Shown here piece by piece: positions 52,101 through 58,478 of a stretch of DNA of 64,000 nucleotides (position 1 is the first letter of the stretch; every line of letters begins with the position of its first letter). Below the pieces are notes generated by a model. It searched no databases. It was not told the DNA's origin and saw only the letters and a list, made by a program, of their open reading frames with translations. Source of the stretch: Sapria himalayana (lineage: Eukaryota; Streptophyta; Magnoliopsida; Malpighiales; Rafflesiaceae); contig JAREIK010001468.1 of assembly GCA_029783825.1 (NCBI GenBank), positions 4,758,261-4,822,260 on the forward strand, in the 5' to 3' direction. The translations under genes were made by a program, and so were the position numbers.

Positions 52101-55100
52101 AATATTTATAATTATTTTATTTTATAAAATAATATTTTATAATTATATTATATAAAAATATTTTATTTTATGCTCGCCCCTCTCCCCTCAATCACGCCCA
52201 CCCGCCCGTCCCTGCCTCTCCCCTCAAATCGTGCCGCCCCTTCCTCTCCCCTCAAATCGCGCCCGTCCCTGCCAGTGGCCAACGTCGCCCATCCTGCAAC
52301 GTTGGCAACCCGACGTCGTCTAACGTCGGGCACTATAGACGTGGATACGGCTGTCGACGCAACCATCCGATACGCCACGTGGCGTATCGGATACGGATTG
52401 TGCAATGATACGCCACGTGGCGTATCGGACATGTATCCATGCCGTGTCCGTGTCGTGTCTACGTGTCCAGGTGTCGGACACGTGGACACGGCTGTATGGA
52501 GCCGTGTCCGTGCTTTATTGGTGCACACTAATCAAGAACACTATACTTGAAACTAAGAATAGTAAGCTAATGTCTTTTTAATACATTTATGAATATATCT
52601 ATTGATTAATTTGATATTTGAATATATGTTATAGTAATTATTTCATCCTGAATTTTTTTATTGAGAAAAAAGTAATATACTTCTATGTGTTTTGTTTGTT
52701 TGCTCTTGAAATGTCAAATCATATGTTATATATTTCGTTGTCTAACTGTCATAATAAATAGTTTTGTTGGGGGAGAGTAGATATTTAATCTCCTAAAGAA
52801 AGTGTCATATCCAAAATATGTCATAATAATCATTATCATTACTCTCAACTCTTCATCTCTATTAGTTCTTAATGTAATTCTTTGTCTCGTACTTTTACAG
52901 TACGAGATTGCCCTCCAGAGAGTACATAAACTTGTAGTGGATTTCCTCTGTGCAAGATGATCATTGAATTAAATATAAAATCCTAAAACTTTCTTCCCAT
53001 ATTTCAGCAGGAGAAGAGCTGTCTCAAGGTGAACTTGTATAATTATACTCACCACATAAGGTTCATCTAATTTAATTATTATTATATAATTAATATTTTT
53101 TATGATTCTCATAAAAATAATACAGTTGATTGTATCAGTTGTATCATGCCATAATTATATTAGGAAAAAATATAAAAATTAGGTGCACTTGTATAAATTG
53201 AACAAAGTTAGGGGCTATTTGATAGACCACTTAATTTTTTTTAAATTATTGAAAATAAAAATTTTTAATGGTTTGAAAAAATCAATGTGCTTGATAAAAA
53301 ATATTTGGGAACTGCTAATTGAAATTTTAAGTGAAATAACATTGAAAATATTAAGTAGGTGGAGATCTACTTAATATTTTCAACAATAATTTTCAACAAA
53401 TTTTTTTTAAAATTTATCATTTGTCTTTTTTTTTTTTTTTTCTTTTTTTTTTTCTCATTTACGTTACAATTCTATTTGTGAATCTGTCTTCTCCTTCATT
53501 TTTTCTACCACCATAAATCTTAATCCGACTCTCTTTCATGATTAATCTTAGGATAAGAAATATCAAATTAATTAGTTGTTCATTAATTTTTATTTTTATA
53601 TTAAAATTTAAATTATTTTAAAGAGTTTAGATTTTATTTATTATTTTTTAAATATTGTTATTTCTTTTTTAGATTTATGATTTATTTATTGATATGTTTT
53701 TAAAGATTTTATTTTTTATAATAATCAATAATTGTAGTGAAATAATTTTCATTAAAAATTTTATTTATGTTGGATAATATGCAATACAATAATAATACGA
53801 GTAAATATATAAAATATTATCAGTTTAAGTATTTAGCCTTTATAGTTATTAAATAATATATTTATCTTCAGTATTCAAATAACAATAATTTATCAAACAG
53901 TTTTCAATACAAATTCAACGCTAAATTTAAGCCTTAATCTTTTAGTATTTAATTTTTTTCAGTTTTATTAAATGAGCATTTAGTCTCTTTGGATATCTTA
54001 CAAAATTAGTCTCTCAATGATTATTTAAAGCCTATACAATATTTTTTGTAACCTTTAAATTATATTTGTTTGTGCTCCTTGAAACATTGGTTATTGCTTT
54101 ATATACACCTAATTGAGATTGTCATGAAAATAAAATAAAATTTATAATTATTATTAAAAATGTATGATATAACATATATATATATATATATATATATTCG
54201 CATATATATATTTGTGTATCTATAAAAAAATAGATTTTTGAATGAGCATGTTAAATTATATGAATGATATATTCGGATATAATTAGATATATGTATGATA
54301 TATTTAAATATATTTATGATATATTCAGATATTTTTGATCTGATGATAATTTATATTTTAATGAAATTAATTTAATACTAGTTATATAATATAGCATTAT
54401 TATGTTTATATTCAATAGTTTTGAATAAATTAAAATTATATATAATTATATATCTAAATCAATAATTTATTACTTGTCCCATGAATTAATAAAATTAAAT
54501 CTAATATTATTCATATATTGAAATATATTTAGAATTAATTGGGTAGATTATATTTTGTGTATCTAAATAGAAAAAATAAGGAAAATGTGCACCTCCATCT
54601 TGTAGCTTTCAGCTTAGGTCAGGTAGCTCAATTGGTTGGACGTTAGGGTTGTTCCCTCCATTGGGGACAAGTTGGCCCCATCACGGCCACCCGAGGGCAA
54701 TGCCCAGTGGTTAACTTTCTTGTAGTGGTTTTCAAAGAGCCTTGTACTTTCACTTTCTCGTAGATTCTAAGGTGAACGTGAACCTAATTTTGTGTACAAA
54801 TTAGGGTTTGAAAATCTGTGGACCATTGTGATATGCGCATGGGAATGAGAAAAAATTTCTTCTGTTATAATTTTGATGAACGCGATACGCACATCTTGTT
54901 CTCTCTGATACGTGTCGGATTATGTCCTTTTTCTCGTGAACCTTATTTCAAATGAGAACAGGTGAAGATTACTGATTGGTATTGGGAGTTCTGTAGGTTC
55001 TGACGGTGTCTGCAGACAAGTCGGCGAAGGTATGGGATATAGGCGCTGATGGTAATGGCAAGTGTCAGAAGACTTTGTTTTGTTCCGTCGCTGGCGAACA

Positions 55101-56225
55101 CAGTGTGGATGTGGATGACATGCTAGTAGGTTGCCTCTGGCTTAATGATCATCCCGTCGTCGTCTCCCTTGGCGGAACTATTAGTATTTTTTCATCGGAC
55201 GATCTTGGTAATGCTCCTCGGCAATTACACGGGCATATGAAAAATGTCACTTCGTTGTGCGTGCTTAAGAGCAACCCAGAAACTTTCCTTTCCAGCGGCA
55301 ATGATGGCCTGATACTTGAATGGATTCGAAGTACAGGAGATACTGGCTTCCGCAAGAAAGAGCCGCGCATGATAAACTGTTTGGCTGCCGTTGATGAAGG
55401 AGCTTCTACCTTCATGCTGACTTATGGGATTATTAATAAGGTGTGATTCTTGTTCAAAAACTGGTGCGTGTATGCTTATTAATCTCAATTTTTCCTTAGA
55501 TTTTATTCCACTTTCATAAAGTTGCAAGCAGCACATTCAAGATGTAATTGGAAAATATTAAAATTTTAGATCTCAGATTTTGAGCTGTAGATATCAAGTG
55601 ATGAAACATTCCAATAAGAAAATCAATTTTATCAAACTGACTAAAACATGCTTAGTAGACTTCAAATTCTTGAGAAATTCCTCTTGCATTTGTTTGCCCA
55701 GAAAATTTATTATCAAACCAGATGATTTCCCCCAATCACGTGCATGGGAATGGCTCCTTCATCCTCGAATGTAATTCCTGTGCTTTTTTTTTTTTTTTGT
55801 TGATTATTATCATCTAGATATGGAGGGCAAGGCTGAATAGGGAGCAAAGTGAAGAACAGGTGCCCATCAGCATTGGGTGCGACCCAAAAAAACTAAATGT
55901 TTTACTAAACCGCCCTGAATTTGCCTTATTATCTACCGATTCAGGGGTTGTCATCCTCAACGGCTCTGAAGTAGCAGCCACCATTGATGTTGGGTTTCCT
56001 GTTACAGCATCTGCAGTCTCCCCCGATGGAGCTGAAGTCATCATTGGTGGGCATGATGGAAAATTGCACGTATATTCTCTCTCTGATAGTGTTCTACAGG
56101 AAGAAACTGTTCTTGAGAACCACCTTGGAGCTGTCACTCTCATATCTTACTCTCCTGATTCTTCAATGTTTGCATCAGCCGATTCCACCCGAGAGACTTT
56201 TGTATGGAATCAATTATCCAAAGAG
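24738..56225 (+). CDS. AIP1: Actin-interacting protein 1 (WD40), exons 1-5 of a partial gene
   Basis: The joined segments 24738-25132, 50446-50607, 50724-50910, 54997-55440 and 55818-56225 give 1596 nt (532 codons) with no stop and every junction GT-AG. From family knowledge, AIP1 is a cytoplasmic double seven-bladed WD40 propeller. It binds F-actin and enhances ADF/cofilin severing and turnover of filaments. Signature pieces are '[17 protein letters not shown]', '[15 protein letters not shown]', '[13 protein letters not shown]', '[15 protein letters not shown]', '[13 protein letters not shown]' and '[10 protein letters not shown]'. Plant AIP1 is about 605-613 residues, so the last propeller blades are outside the window. 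All exons look constrained and open, so I expect a working gene despite introns packed with transposons. Minor changes such as 'CGGGMGKS' for 'SGDGKGKS' do not affect that. Confidence 0.93.
25313..25337. repeat. Perfect 11-bp hairpin early in AIP1 intron 1
   Basis: ATGTGACAACA and TGTTGTCACAT are exact inverted copies around a 3-nt CAC loop. The same 'GGGGATGTGACA' phrase recurs at 25370-25381. It may be a decayed transposon end or a simple stem-loop; no function is claimed. Confidence 0.7.
25662..26290. mobile_element. Old non-autonomous hAT-type element
   Basis: It begins TAGAGATGACAAATATG and ends CTCATTTTTCACTTAATA, diverged forms of the TAGAGGTGTCAAA/TTTGACACCTCTA ends seen elsewhere. 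The 8-mers GTGCTTGA (25654-25661) and GTGCATGA (26291-26298) match at 7 of 8 positions. Inside are GGCATGG-type words and 'CCATTCACTAGGCATG', related to the elements at 1-452 and 48569-49567. It has no coding capacity. The prevalence of CATG over CACG fits long exposure to cytosine deamination. Confidence 0.6.
26291..30390 (+). pseudogene. Strongly decayed Copia pol fragments, + strand
   Basis: No open gene is visible, but patchy similarity to Copia integrase can be read. Near 27550-27780 there is '[14 protein letters not shown]' and '[14 protein letters not shown]...ASVDILFSK', fitting the 'VFGCTCFVH..' and 'KGYKCY..YVSADVTFFE' region downstream of the integrase core. Near 29255-29640 there is 'LGHPISHF' (pre-integrase) and then '[20 protein letters not shown]' (for 'ILRSDNxxEYxSxxxxxYFxxxG'). 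A GA-rich tract is at 30151-30200. The rest is AT-rich and unassigned. Confidence 0.5.
30400..30885 (-). pseudogene. Copia RNase H fragment, minus strand, interrupted by hAT A
   Basis: On the minus strand the stretch resembles the RNase H part of a Copia pol gene, read through many stops. The 'tgattgtcatgataaagta' phrase near 30595-30613 corresponds to the 'CDNQ' box region. The matching RT part seems to lie at 34882-35650, beyond the hAT insertions A and I, so this old Copia was probably split by them. Similarity is weak and by eye only. Confidence 0.4.
31400..33300 (-). pseudogene. hAT transposase of element A, inactivated
   Basis: Minus-strand pieces: 32555-33130 carries '[10 protein letters not shown]', 'YLTSHYVD' and '[11 protein letters not shown]' (Asp motifs of the RNase-H-like fold). 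32314-32562 carries '[18 protein letters not shown]'. 31768-32277 carries '[14 protein letters not shown]', '[11 protein letters not shown]' and 'RSELSRYL'. Below 31768 the same frame continues past three consecutive stops (31762-31770) into 'ARDLLT', 'ASESTFSIA' and 'DKRSRLHPD', the C-terminal dimerisation region. So the S-E-S motif, where hAT enzymes carry the catalytic Glu, survives here. A BED-type zinc finger lies in degraded frames near 33250-33290. Several frameshifts make it non-functional. Confidence 0.8.
34026..34041 (+). repeat. G16 homopolymer in hAT A
   Basis: An uninterrupted run of 16 G lies near the right subterminal zone of A. The homologous site in B (43856-43860) reads GTTGGGATTGGG. 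It is either a slippage expansion or an assembly-sensitive tract, and it can form a quadruplex-like structure. Confidence 0.85.
34318..34873. mobile_element. Old non-autonomous hAT-type element (556 bp)
   Basis: It begins TAGATATGTCAAATGGG and ends ATTTGACATTTTTA. Flanks TCAAATAG (34310-34317) and TTAGATAA (34874-34881) match at 5 of 8, and all three differences are transitions. The interior has GGCATGA/TCATGCC-type words rather than GGCACG, typical of the decayed copies in this family. No coding capacity. It sits only 110 bp from the right end of A. Confidence 0.55.
34882..35650 (-). pseudogene. Copia reverse transcriptase relic, minus strand
   Basis: The + strand shows the reverse complement of a Copia RT gene. 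The stretch at 35240-35460, which includes 'TGGTTATTATATAAACACTTATTCC' in broken pieces and 'CACTATGAAGG', corresponds on the minus strand to 'LHG(D/E)..EE(V)YM.QP' and 'K..KSLYGLKQ' after correcting stops. It is far more decayed than the Copia at 59.6-64 kb. It is probably the other half of the relic at 30400-30885. Confidence 0.45.
36601..39745 (-). mobile_element. Old hAT relic C (about 3.1 kb), nested in H
   Basis: It starts TAGAAATGTCAGACGGGCC (36601) and ends near TACTTCATATCTTTA (39745), diverged hAT ends. The flanking 8-mers GGTTCATA (36593-36600) and GGTTTATA (39746-39753) match at 7 of 8. The interior is collinear with A: for example 'ACAACAGAAAAAGT...GTTAGTAGATTTTGTG' near 37208-37260 equals the transposase C-terminal region. 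There are no open frames left. A conserved (GA)n run of the family is at 39211-39228. Confidence 0.75.
38400..38857. mobile_element. Young GC-rich hAT MITE D (458 bp), nested in C
   Basis: It begins TAGAGGTGTCAAACGGGCC and ends GTTTGACACCTCTA. The exact duplication GTTCAAAT lies at 38392-38399 and 38858-38865. It is extremely GC-rich in a very AT-rich context, made of dense GGCACGG/CCGTGCC words, and is very similar to element E (60806-61316). The long open frames that cross it in several phases are a by-product of GC-rich, stop-poor sequence. There is no transposase; it would need one in trans, most plausibly from a B-like element. Confidence 0.9.
40590..40685 (+). repeat. 48-bp tandem duplication at the left end of hAT B
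   Basis: Units 40590-40637 and 40638-40685 both start GGCACGGCTTGGCCCGTTTT and run to 'ACCGTGC(A/C)(A/G)G'. They are almost identical, so the duplication is recent. Such subterminal repeats are where hAT transposases usually bind. Confidence 0.85.
41258..43200 (-). pseudogene. hAT transposase of element B, nearly complete but broken
   Basis: Three open blocks in order. 42813-43178: zinc-finger tail 'CGTGHLKRH' and '[19 protein letters not shown]'. 42336-42794: 'VVSVTSDIW', '[11 protein letters not shown]' and '[12 protein letters not shown]'. 41258-42067: '[21 protein letters not shown]', '[10 protein letters not shown]', '[14 protein letters not shown]', then an acidic Asp-rich tail. Frameshifts and a stop separate the blocks. 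In the C-terminal motif the sequence reads 'SSIALKSIF' where A retains A-S-E-S. The likely catalytic Glu (family knowledge from hAT transposases) is therefore Lys here, consistent with a C-to-T type change. Confidence 0.85.
45456..45700 (-). repeat. Short fragment of another hAT copy
   Basis: 'TTGCTTGGTTCATGC' near 45514, followed by 'AATAAATAGTTATAATAGAGGATTAATATTTTAAATATTTAG', in pieces, parallels A at about 32025-32160 (transposase middle). The position right after the end of H, and the fact that it repeats a middle part, imply a separate decayed copy or a rearranged piece of H. Confidence 0.4.
45950..46230 (+). pseudogene. Copia remnant: YVDD box and polypurine tract
   Basis: '[13 protein letters not shown]' near 46047 is the Copia RT catalytic box. 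Only about 140 bp later comes GCTCCAACTTGATAGGAGGTG (in two pieces), a recognisable polypurine tract (normally CAACTTGAGGGGGAG). RNase H is therefore deleted. An LTR should follow but is not resolved. Confidence 0.5.
46231..47438. other. Intron stretch without a recognisable gene
   Basis: The first half is T-rich and featureless. From 46740 to 47430 the base composition is more balanced, with a 65-codon open frame at 46897-47094. I find no known protein in it, and an LTR of the Copia remnant just upstream is the simplest guess. Confidence 0.3.
47439..48121 (-). mobile_element. Mutator-like non-autonomous element K
   Basis: The right end is a run of 'CCGTGTCCGTGTCCGTGC' closing with TTCTTAG; the left end is CTGTGTTGCACGGATACG. 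Its right-hand 125 bp is a close inverted copy of the left end of L (51885-52519), and both contain a GC-rich half with the palindrome GATACGCCACGTGGCGTATC and an extremely AT-rich middle of TTATTTTATAAAATA words (47760-48000). Flanks ATGGCAAC (47431-47438) and GTAGCAAC (48122-48129) match at 6 of 8. A G12 run is at 47626-47637. No coding capacity. Confidence 0.7.
47529..47556. repeat. 28-bp perfect palindrome containing CACGTG
   Basis: The sequence is a perfect 28-bp palindrome whose centre is GATACGCCACGTGGCGTATC flanked by GTCC and GGAC. The centre is the G-box core CACGTG, a known bZIP/bHLH site in plants. Whether it is bound is unknown. Confidence 0.9.
48122..48568. other. Intron stretch; carries a third copy of a short dispersed motif
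   Basis: No gene is visible. The segment at about 48330-48430 ('TCATCAGACGCGATCTTTTTG', 'TAAAGATATTGAGATATTA', 'AGATTTCGTACTAAATA' in pieces) is related to 27165-27260 and 28355-28450. All three probably derive from one Copia coding region. Confidence 0.4.
48569..49567. mobile_element. Outer hAT-type element G, interrupted by N
   Basis: It starts around TTTAAGTGTCAAACGAG and ends GATTGACACTTCTA. Flanks GCTGAGTA (48561-48568) and ATTGAGTA (49568-49575) match at 6 of 8. Without the insertion N (48647-49136) it is about 510 bp. Its right part shares 'GTTCACTGGAGGG' and following words with 1-452. Non-coding. Confidence 0.65.
48647..49136. mobile_element. GC-rich hAT MITE N (490 bp), nested in G
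   Basis: It begins TAGAGGTGTCAAACGGGCC and ends GTTGACACCTCTA, with flanks CCTACCAG (48639-48646) and TCTACTAG (49137-49144), 6 of 8 matching and both differences transitions. The interior has the GGCACGG/CCGTGCC word set and the 'GGTCGGGT(C)' and 'TTTTTTCGGGAGGG' features shared with D, E and the right side of B. Confidence 0.8.
49945..50059 (+). repeat. tRNA-derived SINE-like segment
   Basis: 'TGGTGCGATGGTAAG' resembles a tRNA-type A box (TGGCNNAGTGG). 'GAGTTCAAAACTC', about 35 bp downstream, resembles a B box (GGTTCGANNCC). The spacing fits a Pol III promoter. The body after it ends in T-rich sequence near 50049. No flanking duplication or tail could be fixed, and the cloverleaf is not intact, so it is not called a tRNA gene. 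Confidence 0.4.
50060..50344. mobile_element. Truncated hAT-type GC-rich element next to exon 2
   Basis: The right end GGCTCATTTGACACTTA is a hAT-family terminus. The left terminus was not found, so the start is approximate. It has GACCCGACCC and CGGGCGACG-type words. It lies 101 bp upstream of the exon 2 acceptor and so forms part of the acceptor-side intron environment. Confidence 0.5.
50446..50607 (+). CDS. AIP1: AIP1 exon 2
   Basis: The acceptor AAACAG|ATGGG joins to exon 1 to make ATA, then TGG GAT TCA ('IWDS', where relatives have 'MWDS'). It encodes '[13 protein letters not shown]', '[19 protein letters not shown]' and 'KFKQSH' and ends at AG|GTATTC. Length is 162 nt, a multiple of three, so skipping this exon alone would keep the frame. 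Only 101 bp of intron separates it from the end of a GC-rich transposon relic (50344). Confidence 0.92.
50724..50910 (+). CDS. AIP1: AIP1 exon 3
   Basis: The acceptor GCGTAG|GCATC completes an Arg codon and continues '[20 protein letters not shown]', '[18 protein letters not shown]' and '[16 protein letters not shown]'. The donor is CAG|GTAGAT, phase 0. The intron before it is only 116 bp and has a T-rich tract (T14) near the acceptor, unlike the giant introns on both sides. Confidence 0.93.
51139..51260 (+). pseudogene. 5S rRNA-like unit 1 (degenerate)
   Basis: The segment aligns end to end and almost gap-free with plant 5S rRNA: 'ACCATTACTGATGCACTCGA' against the 5S 'ACCAGCACTAATGCACCGGA', then 'TCTCATAAGAACTTC', 'TGTATGGTCGCGA' and an end 'AATGCATC' against 'GTTGCATCCC'. 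Many changes are C-to-T or G-to-A. The A box is poor here. It is a pseudogene unit, not an active gene. Confidence 0.65.
51321..51441 (+). pseudogene. 5S rRNA-like unit 2 (degenerate)
   Basis: The second tandem unit has the clearest internal promoter similarity: AGTTAAACGTGCATGGTC against the 5S A box AGTTAAGCGTGCTTGGGC. Also 'CCATTACTAATGTACTCGAT', 'CTCATAAGAA' and an end 'CTATGCATT'. By eye the unit is roughly two-thirds identical to plant 5S rRNA over its whole length. Confidence 0.7.
51499..51620 (+). pseudogene. 5S rRNA-like unit 3 (degenerate)
   Basis: The third tandem unit: 'ACCATCACTAATGTATTCGA', 'AATTAAACGTGCATGATC' (A-box region) and the end 'GTATGCATC'. Start-to-start distances between units are 182 and 178 bp. 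Each unit is followed by a similar spacer of 55-60 bp ('GGGTTGGTA.GGG..GATTGG.GG.AGGGTG' then an A run and 'TTTACTGCTTC'). So unit plus spacer was duplicated together. Confidence 0.7.
51885..52519 (+). mobile_element. Mutator-like non-autonomous element L with 9-bp duplication
   Basis: It starts CTAAGAAACACGGACACG and ends CGTGTCCGTGCTTTATT. The exact 9-bp duplication GGTGCACAC occupies 51876-51884 and 52520-52528; nine bases point to the Mutator superfamily. It has an AT-rich middle (51985-52170) of TTTTATTTTATAAAATA words and a GC-rich half with the CACGTG-centred palindrome twice. It is in inverse orientation to K. Non-coding; antisense open frames across the GC half are not genes. Confidence 0.85.
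52365..52426. repeat. Two copies of the CACGTG-centred palindrome in L
   Basis: 52365-52392 is a perfect 28-bp palindrome (core GATACGCCACGTGGCGTATC flanked by ATCC and GGAT). 52407-52426 repeats the 20-bp core. K has the same core once at 47533-47552. Confidence 0.9.
52600..53060 (-). pseudogene. Copia RNase H relic, minus strand
   Basis: The + strand shows the reverse complement of Copia pol C-terminal sequence. 'TTGTCTAACTGTCATAATAAATAG' in pieces near 52738-52760 corresponds to the 'CDN' box region, and 'CCAGAGAGTACATAAACTTGTAGTGGATTTC' in pieces near 52914-52945 to the 'DADWAG/ STSG' region. Only short motifs survive, so this is low confidence. Confidence 0.4.
53208..53910. mobile_element. 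AT-rich MITE with TTTGATA-type inverted ends
   Basis: The left end GGGGCTATTTGATAGACC and the right end TTTATCAAACAGTTTTC (about 53890-53906) are imperfect inverted repeats of the common plant form GGGGCTGTTTGATAAA. The interior is AT-rich with long T runs (53425-53455) and no coding potential. The target duplication was not resolved. Confidence 0.45.
53911..54600. other. AT-rich intron stretch with (AT)n at 54174-54197
   Basis: No gene or element is recognised. It holds an (AT)12 microsatellite and a cluster of 'ATGATATATTCGGATAT'-like 20-bp words near 54260-54335 repeated about four times ('ATATATGTATGATATATT', 'ATATATTTATGATATATTC'). Confidence 0.5.
54612..54720 (+). repeat. tRNA-A-box-bearing SINE-like segment in intron 3
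   Basis: 'GGTCAGGTAGCTCAATTGG' contains an excellent tRNA-type A box (TRGCNNARYNGG). No good B box follows at the expected distance; 'CATCACGGCCACCCGAGGGC' comes instead. It resembles 24495-24550 upstream of AIP1 ('CAGGTAGCCCAGTTGGATG'). Confidence 0.35.
54997..55440 (+). CDS. AIP1: AIP1 exon 4
   Basis: The acceptor CTGTAG|GTTCTG starts '[15 protein letters not shown]' in phase 0. The exon encodes 148 residues, including '[13 protein letters not shown]', '[16 protein letters not shown]', '[14 protein letters not shown]' and '[11 protein letters not shown]'. It ends 'YGIINK' with donor AAG|GTGTGA. The 'LVGCLW' and '[10 protein letters not shown]' segments are typical of the loop and blade linking the two AIP1 propellers. 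Confidence 0.93.
55441..55817 (+). other. AIP1 intron 4, short
   Basis: A 377-bp intron between exons 4 and 5 with donor GTGTGA and a strong polypyrimidine tract (T14, 55786-55799) before the TCTAG acceptor. The 64-codon open frame at 55580-55774 is intronic chance sequence. Confidence 0.85.
55818..56225 (+). CDS. AIP1: AIP1 exon 5
   Basis: The acceptor CATCTAG|ATATGG gives '[14 protein letters not shown]', then '[17 protein letters not shown]', '[20 protein letters not shown]' and '[18 protein letters not shown]'. The exon ends 'NQLSKE' at donor GAG|GTATGT. It is 136 codons, phase 0 at both ends. The next exon should begin with a short basic-hydrophobic stretch leading into 'ARINCLAWSPD'; nothing of that kind is visible up to 64000. 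Confidence 0.93.
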
Positions 56226-56512
56226 GTATGTCTGTTCTACTATATGAATCTTTGTCTTTGCTGCATGCAAGCCTCCTTCCTTCATATGAGGGCTGCACCA
56301 TAGTCTTCTTTGAAGTTTACTATTTCATCATCATCATGATTGATAATTTCTTGGTGAGAAACATCACGTGTGTGTGTGTGTGTGTGTGTGTGGCATCTGG
56401 ACTTTACATTGTTGTGGAAACTTTGATTCATGTGTAATCATATAAAAATTTGTGAAGGGGATAATTATTTGAAGGCATAATTAAGTTGCGAGCTTATTAT
56501 TTGGAGACACTT

Positions 56513-56550
<38 letters not shown>

Positions 56551-57349
56551 ATTATTGTATATTTTTCTAATTTTTATTAATTTTTATCTATAAATAAAAT
56601 ACAATCAAGTAAAAAAAAATCAAATATAAAATTAAATATTATTAATATTTTTCATCATCATAAATAATTTTAATTCTAAAATAAAATAATACAATTTTTA
56701 TAATTAAGCATGTAAAATTTTATAACATTAAATATATTATATATAGTTTTTGAGAGTAAGAGGGCATGACTTTGTGATTAAAATGATTTGTGGGGAGGGT
56801 GGGAGATTTGATCTCTGTTTTTTTTGTGTATAGTGGAACTATTCAGTTATTCTCTAACATGATATAAGAGGGGGTGATATTAGAAACCCTATGTCTAGTG
56901 GCATTGTCTCTCCACTACTGTGTAATGATGGCAACTCATTCTTGGCATCGAATTAGCGAGGCTATGTGCCAAACATCGATGATCCCACTCCATCTTTGTA
57001 TATGGAGCGTGTGCCGATGCATAGTGATGCCGATGCTTGTGTGTTTGTATATGTGTTTGCTGCAATTACTACATGGTATTTAATAATAATAAATAATTGG
57101 TTAGGTGATCAACTTGAGATTTGATTTAGATGACTAGTTGATAATCAATACATAATTTATCTGTTTATTTGTGATAATTAATTGGTTTGCATATGTTTAA
57201 TATATTTAATTATTACTAGACATTCGATAAAGTTTGGGATTTAGCAGTATGAATGTTTTCTTTCGTGATATTTTATTTATATGATAGAATTACTTAGTGA
57301 CATAAAATGAATTAATTGTGCTAGAATTATTTATAATATGACTTGGACA
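56226..57349. other. Start of the last visible AIP1 intron
   Basis: No gene is seen. Features are (TG)12 at 56369-56392, (AT)15 at about 56519-56548, and a possible SINE-like piece at about 56762-56815 ('GGCATGACTTTGTGATTAAAATG' in part, then 'GGGAGATTTGATCTC', B-box-like). The 69-codon frame at 56874-57083 has no recognisable similarity and is not the missing AIP1 exon. Confidence 0.5.
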
Positions 57350-57813
57350 TATTGTTTTCAAAATTGTATAATTTACGATTCGATTTAATATTTGATTCAT
57401 GATTTAGGGAGTAAATGATTCGACAGTTTAAAATAATCAAAAAAATACATGAATTGAAGACTGAATCCCTGAATTGTAATTTGATTCATATGAATCGATT
57501 TAATATTGATTCTCGAGGGACCAAGATTTTTAAAAAGTCAAATAAAAATTAAAATACAAAAAAAATTATCAATTATAGGAATTGGTTAATTTGAAAAAAA
57601 ATAACCCAAATTTTTGGTATTACAAATTTAATATGAAAAATCAATAAAATATCAAAAAATTATAAAAATAAAAAATTGTCAGTAGGAAATAAGATTTAAT
57701 TATCGTGTAAAAAAATCATAAAAAATTAGATTTATGATTTGATTTGATTCTCGATTTTTAATTCATTAAATAATCATTCTAATTTTTGATTTGAATTTCA
57801 ATTTAACAACTAT
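57350..57813 (+). mobile_element. Mutator-type MITE copy 1 (464 bp)
   Basis: The ends are TATTGTTTTCAAAATTG and CAATTTAACAACTAT, imperfect inverted repeats. The 9-mers ACTTGGACA (57341-57349) and GTTTGGACA (57814-57822) match at 7 of 9, both differences being transitions. The interior has 'GATTCATATGAATCGATT' and A/T-rich runs. It pairs with an inverted copy at 58479-58949. Confidence 0.65.
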
Positions 57814-58127
57814 GTTTGGACATAGTTAGATAGTATTTCTTGGAAGAGTAATATTATTATTTTGTAGACACATATACTGAGCGAGGGCATACTCTTAGAC
57901 TTTTTGGAGATTTATTATAAGTTGATCCGATTATTCATAGTTACACTCAAATTCAATAGAACTTTGTAGTGAGAGAGCCGAGAGTGATGATTGTAGAGGG
58001 GATAAGTTGACTCTGACTTACTCTTTTTATGAGAGATTAAGATATACTTGTGAGAGAAGTAGAACTTGCATCATAATTCATTTAGAGGTTCTATAATAGA
58101 TTAATATATCTACCTGTGTTGGATTAT

Positions 58128-58152
58128 CTATATATATATATATATATATATA
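58128..58152. repeat. (TA)12 microsatellite
   Basis: An uninterrupted TA run lies in the loop region between the two inverted MITE copies. Confidence 0.9.
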
Positions 58153-58478
58153 CCTGTTAGTCTCGTTACAATTACTTAGGAGGGATATTTTAAACTTCTT
58201 TCTCTGCGAGCTACTAGTAACTAGTTCTAGTGGAGGTACTTGTACTTGAGATACTTTAGTTACTTTTTTTTTCATCTCATTTTGGAGTTTTGACTATTGT
58301 GTGATGGATGCAAAAACTAATACTTATGCTACAAGTTATCCACCTTTTTTTTCTTTTTTATAGAGTTTAGAGCATATGATATTATTGTGATCAATAATAC
58401 TATTATACAAATTAGTGGGCATGATCGTTTCAATGTTAAATTTTTTCATTTGGTAGAAGTTTTTTTTATATCAATATC

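Noticed and set aside
55149..55536. Minus-strand open frames opposite AIP1 exon 4
   Set aside because: They are shadows of the conserved coding exon on the other strand.
56874..57083. Candidate for the missing AIP1 C-terminal exon
   Set aside because: The translation lacks the expected 'ARINCLAWSPD' and 'GEDxxVRxW' type motifs, and there is no matching phase-0 acceptor context.
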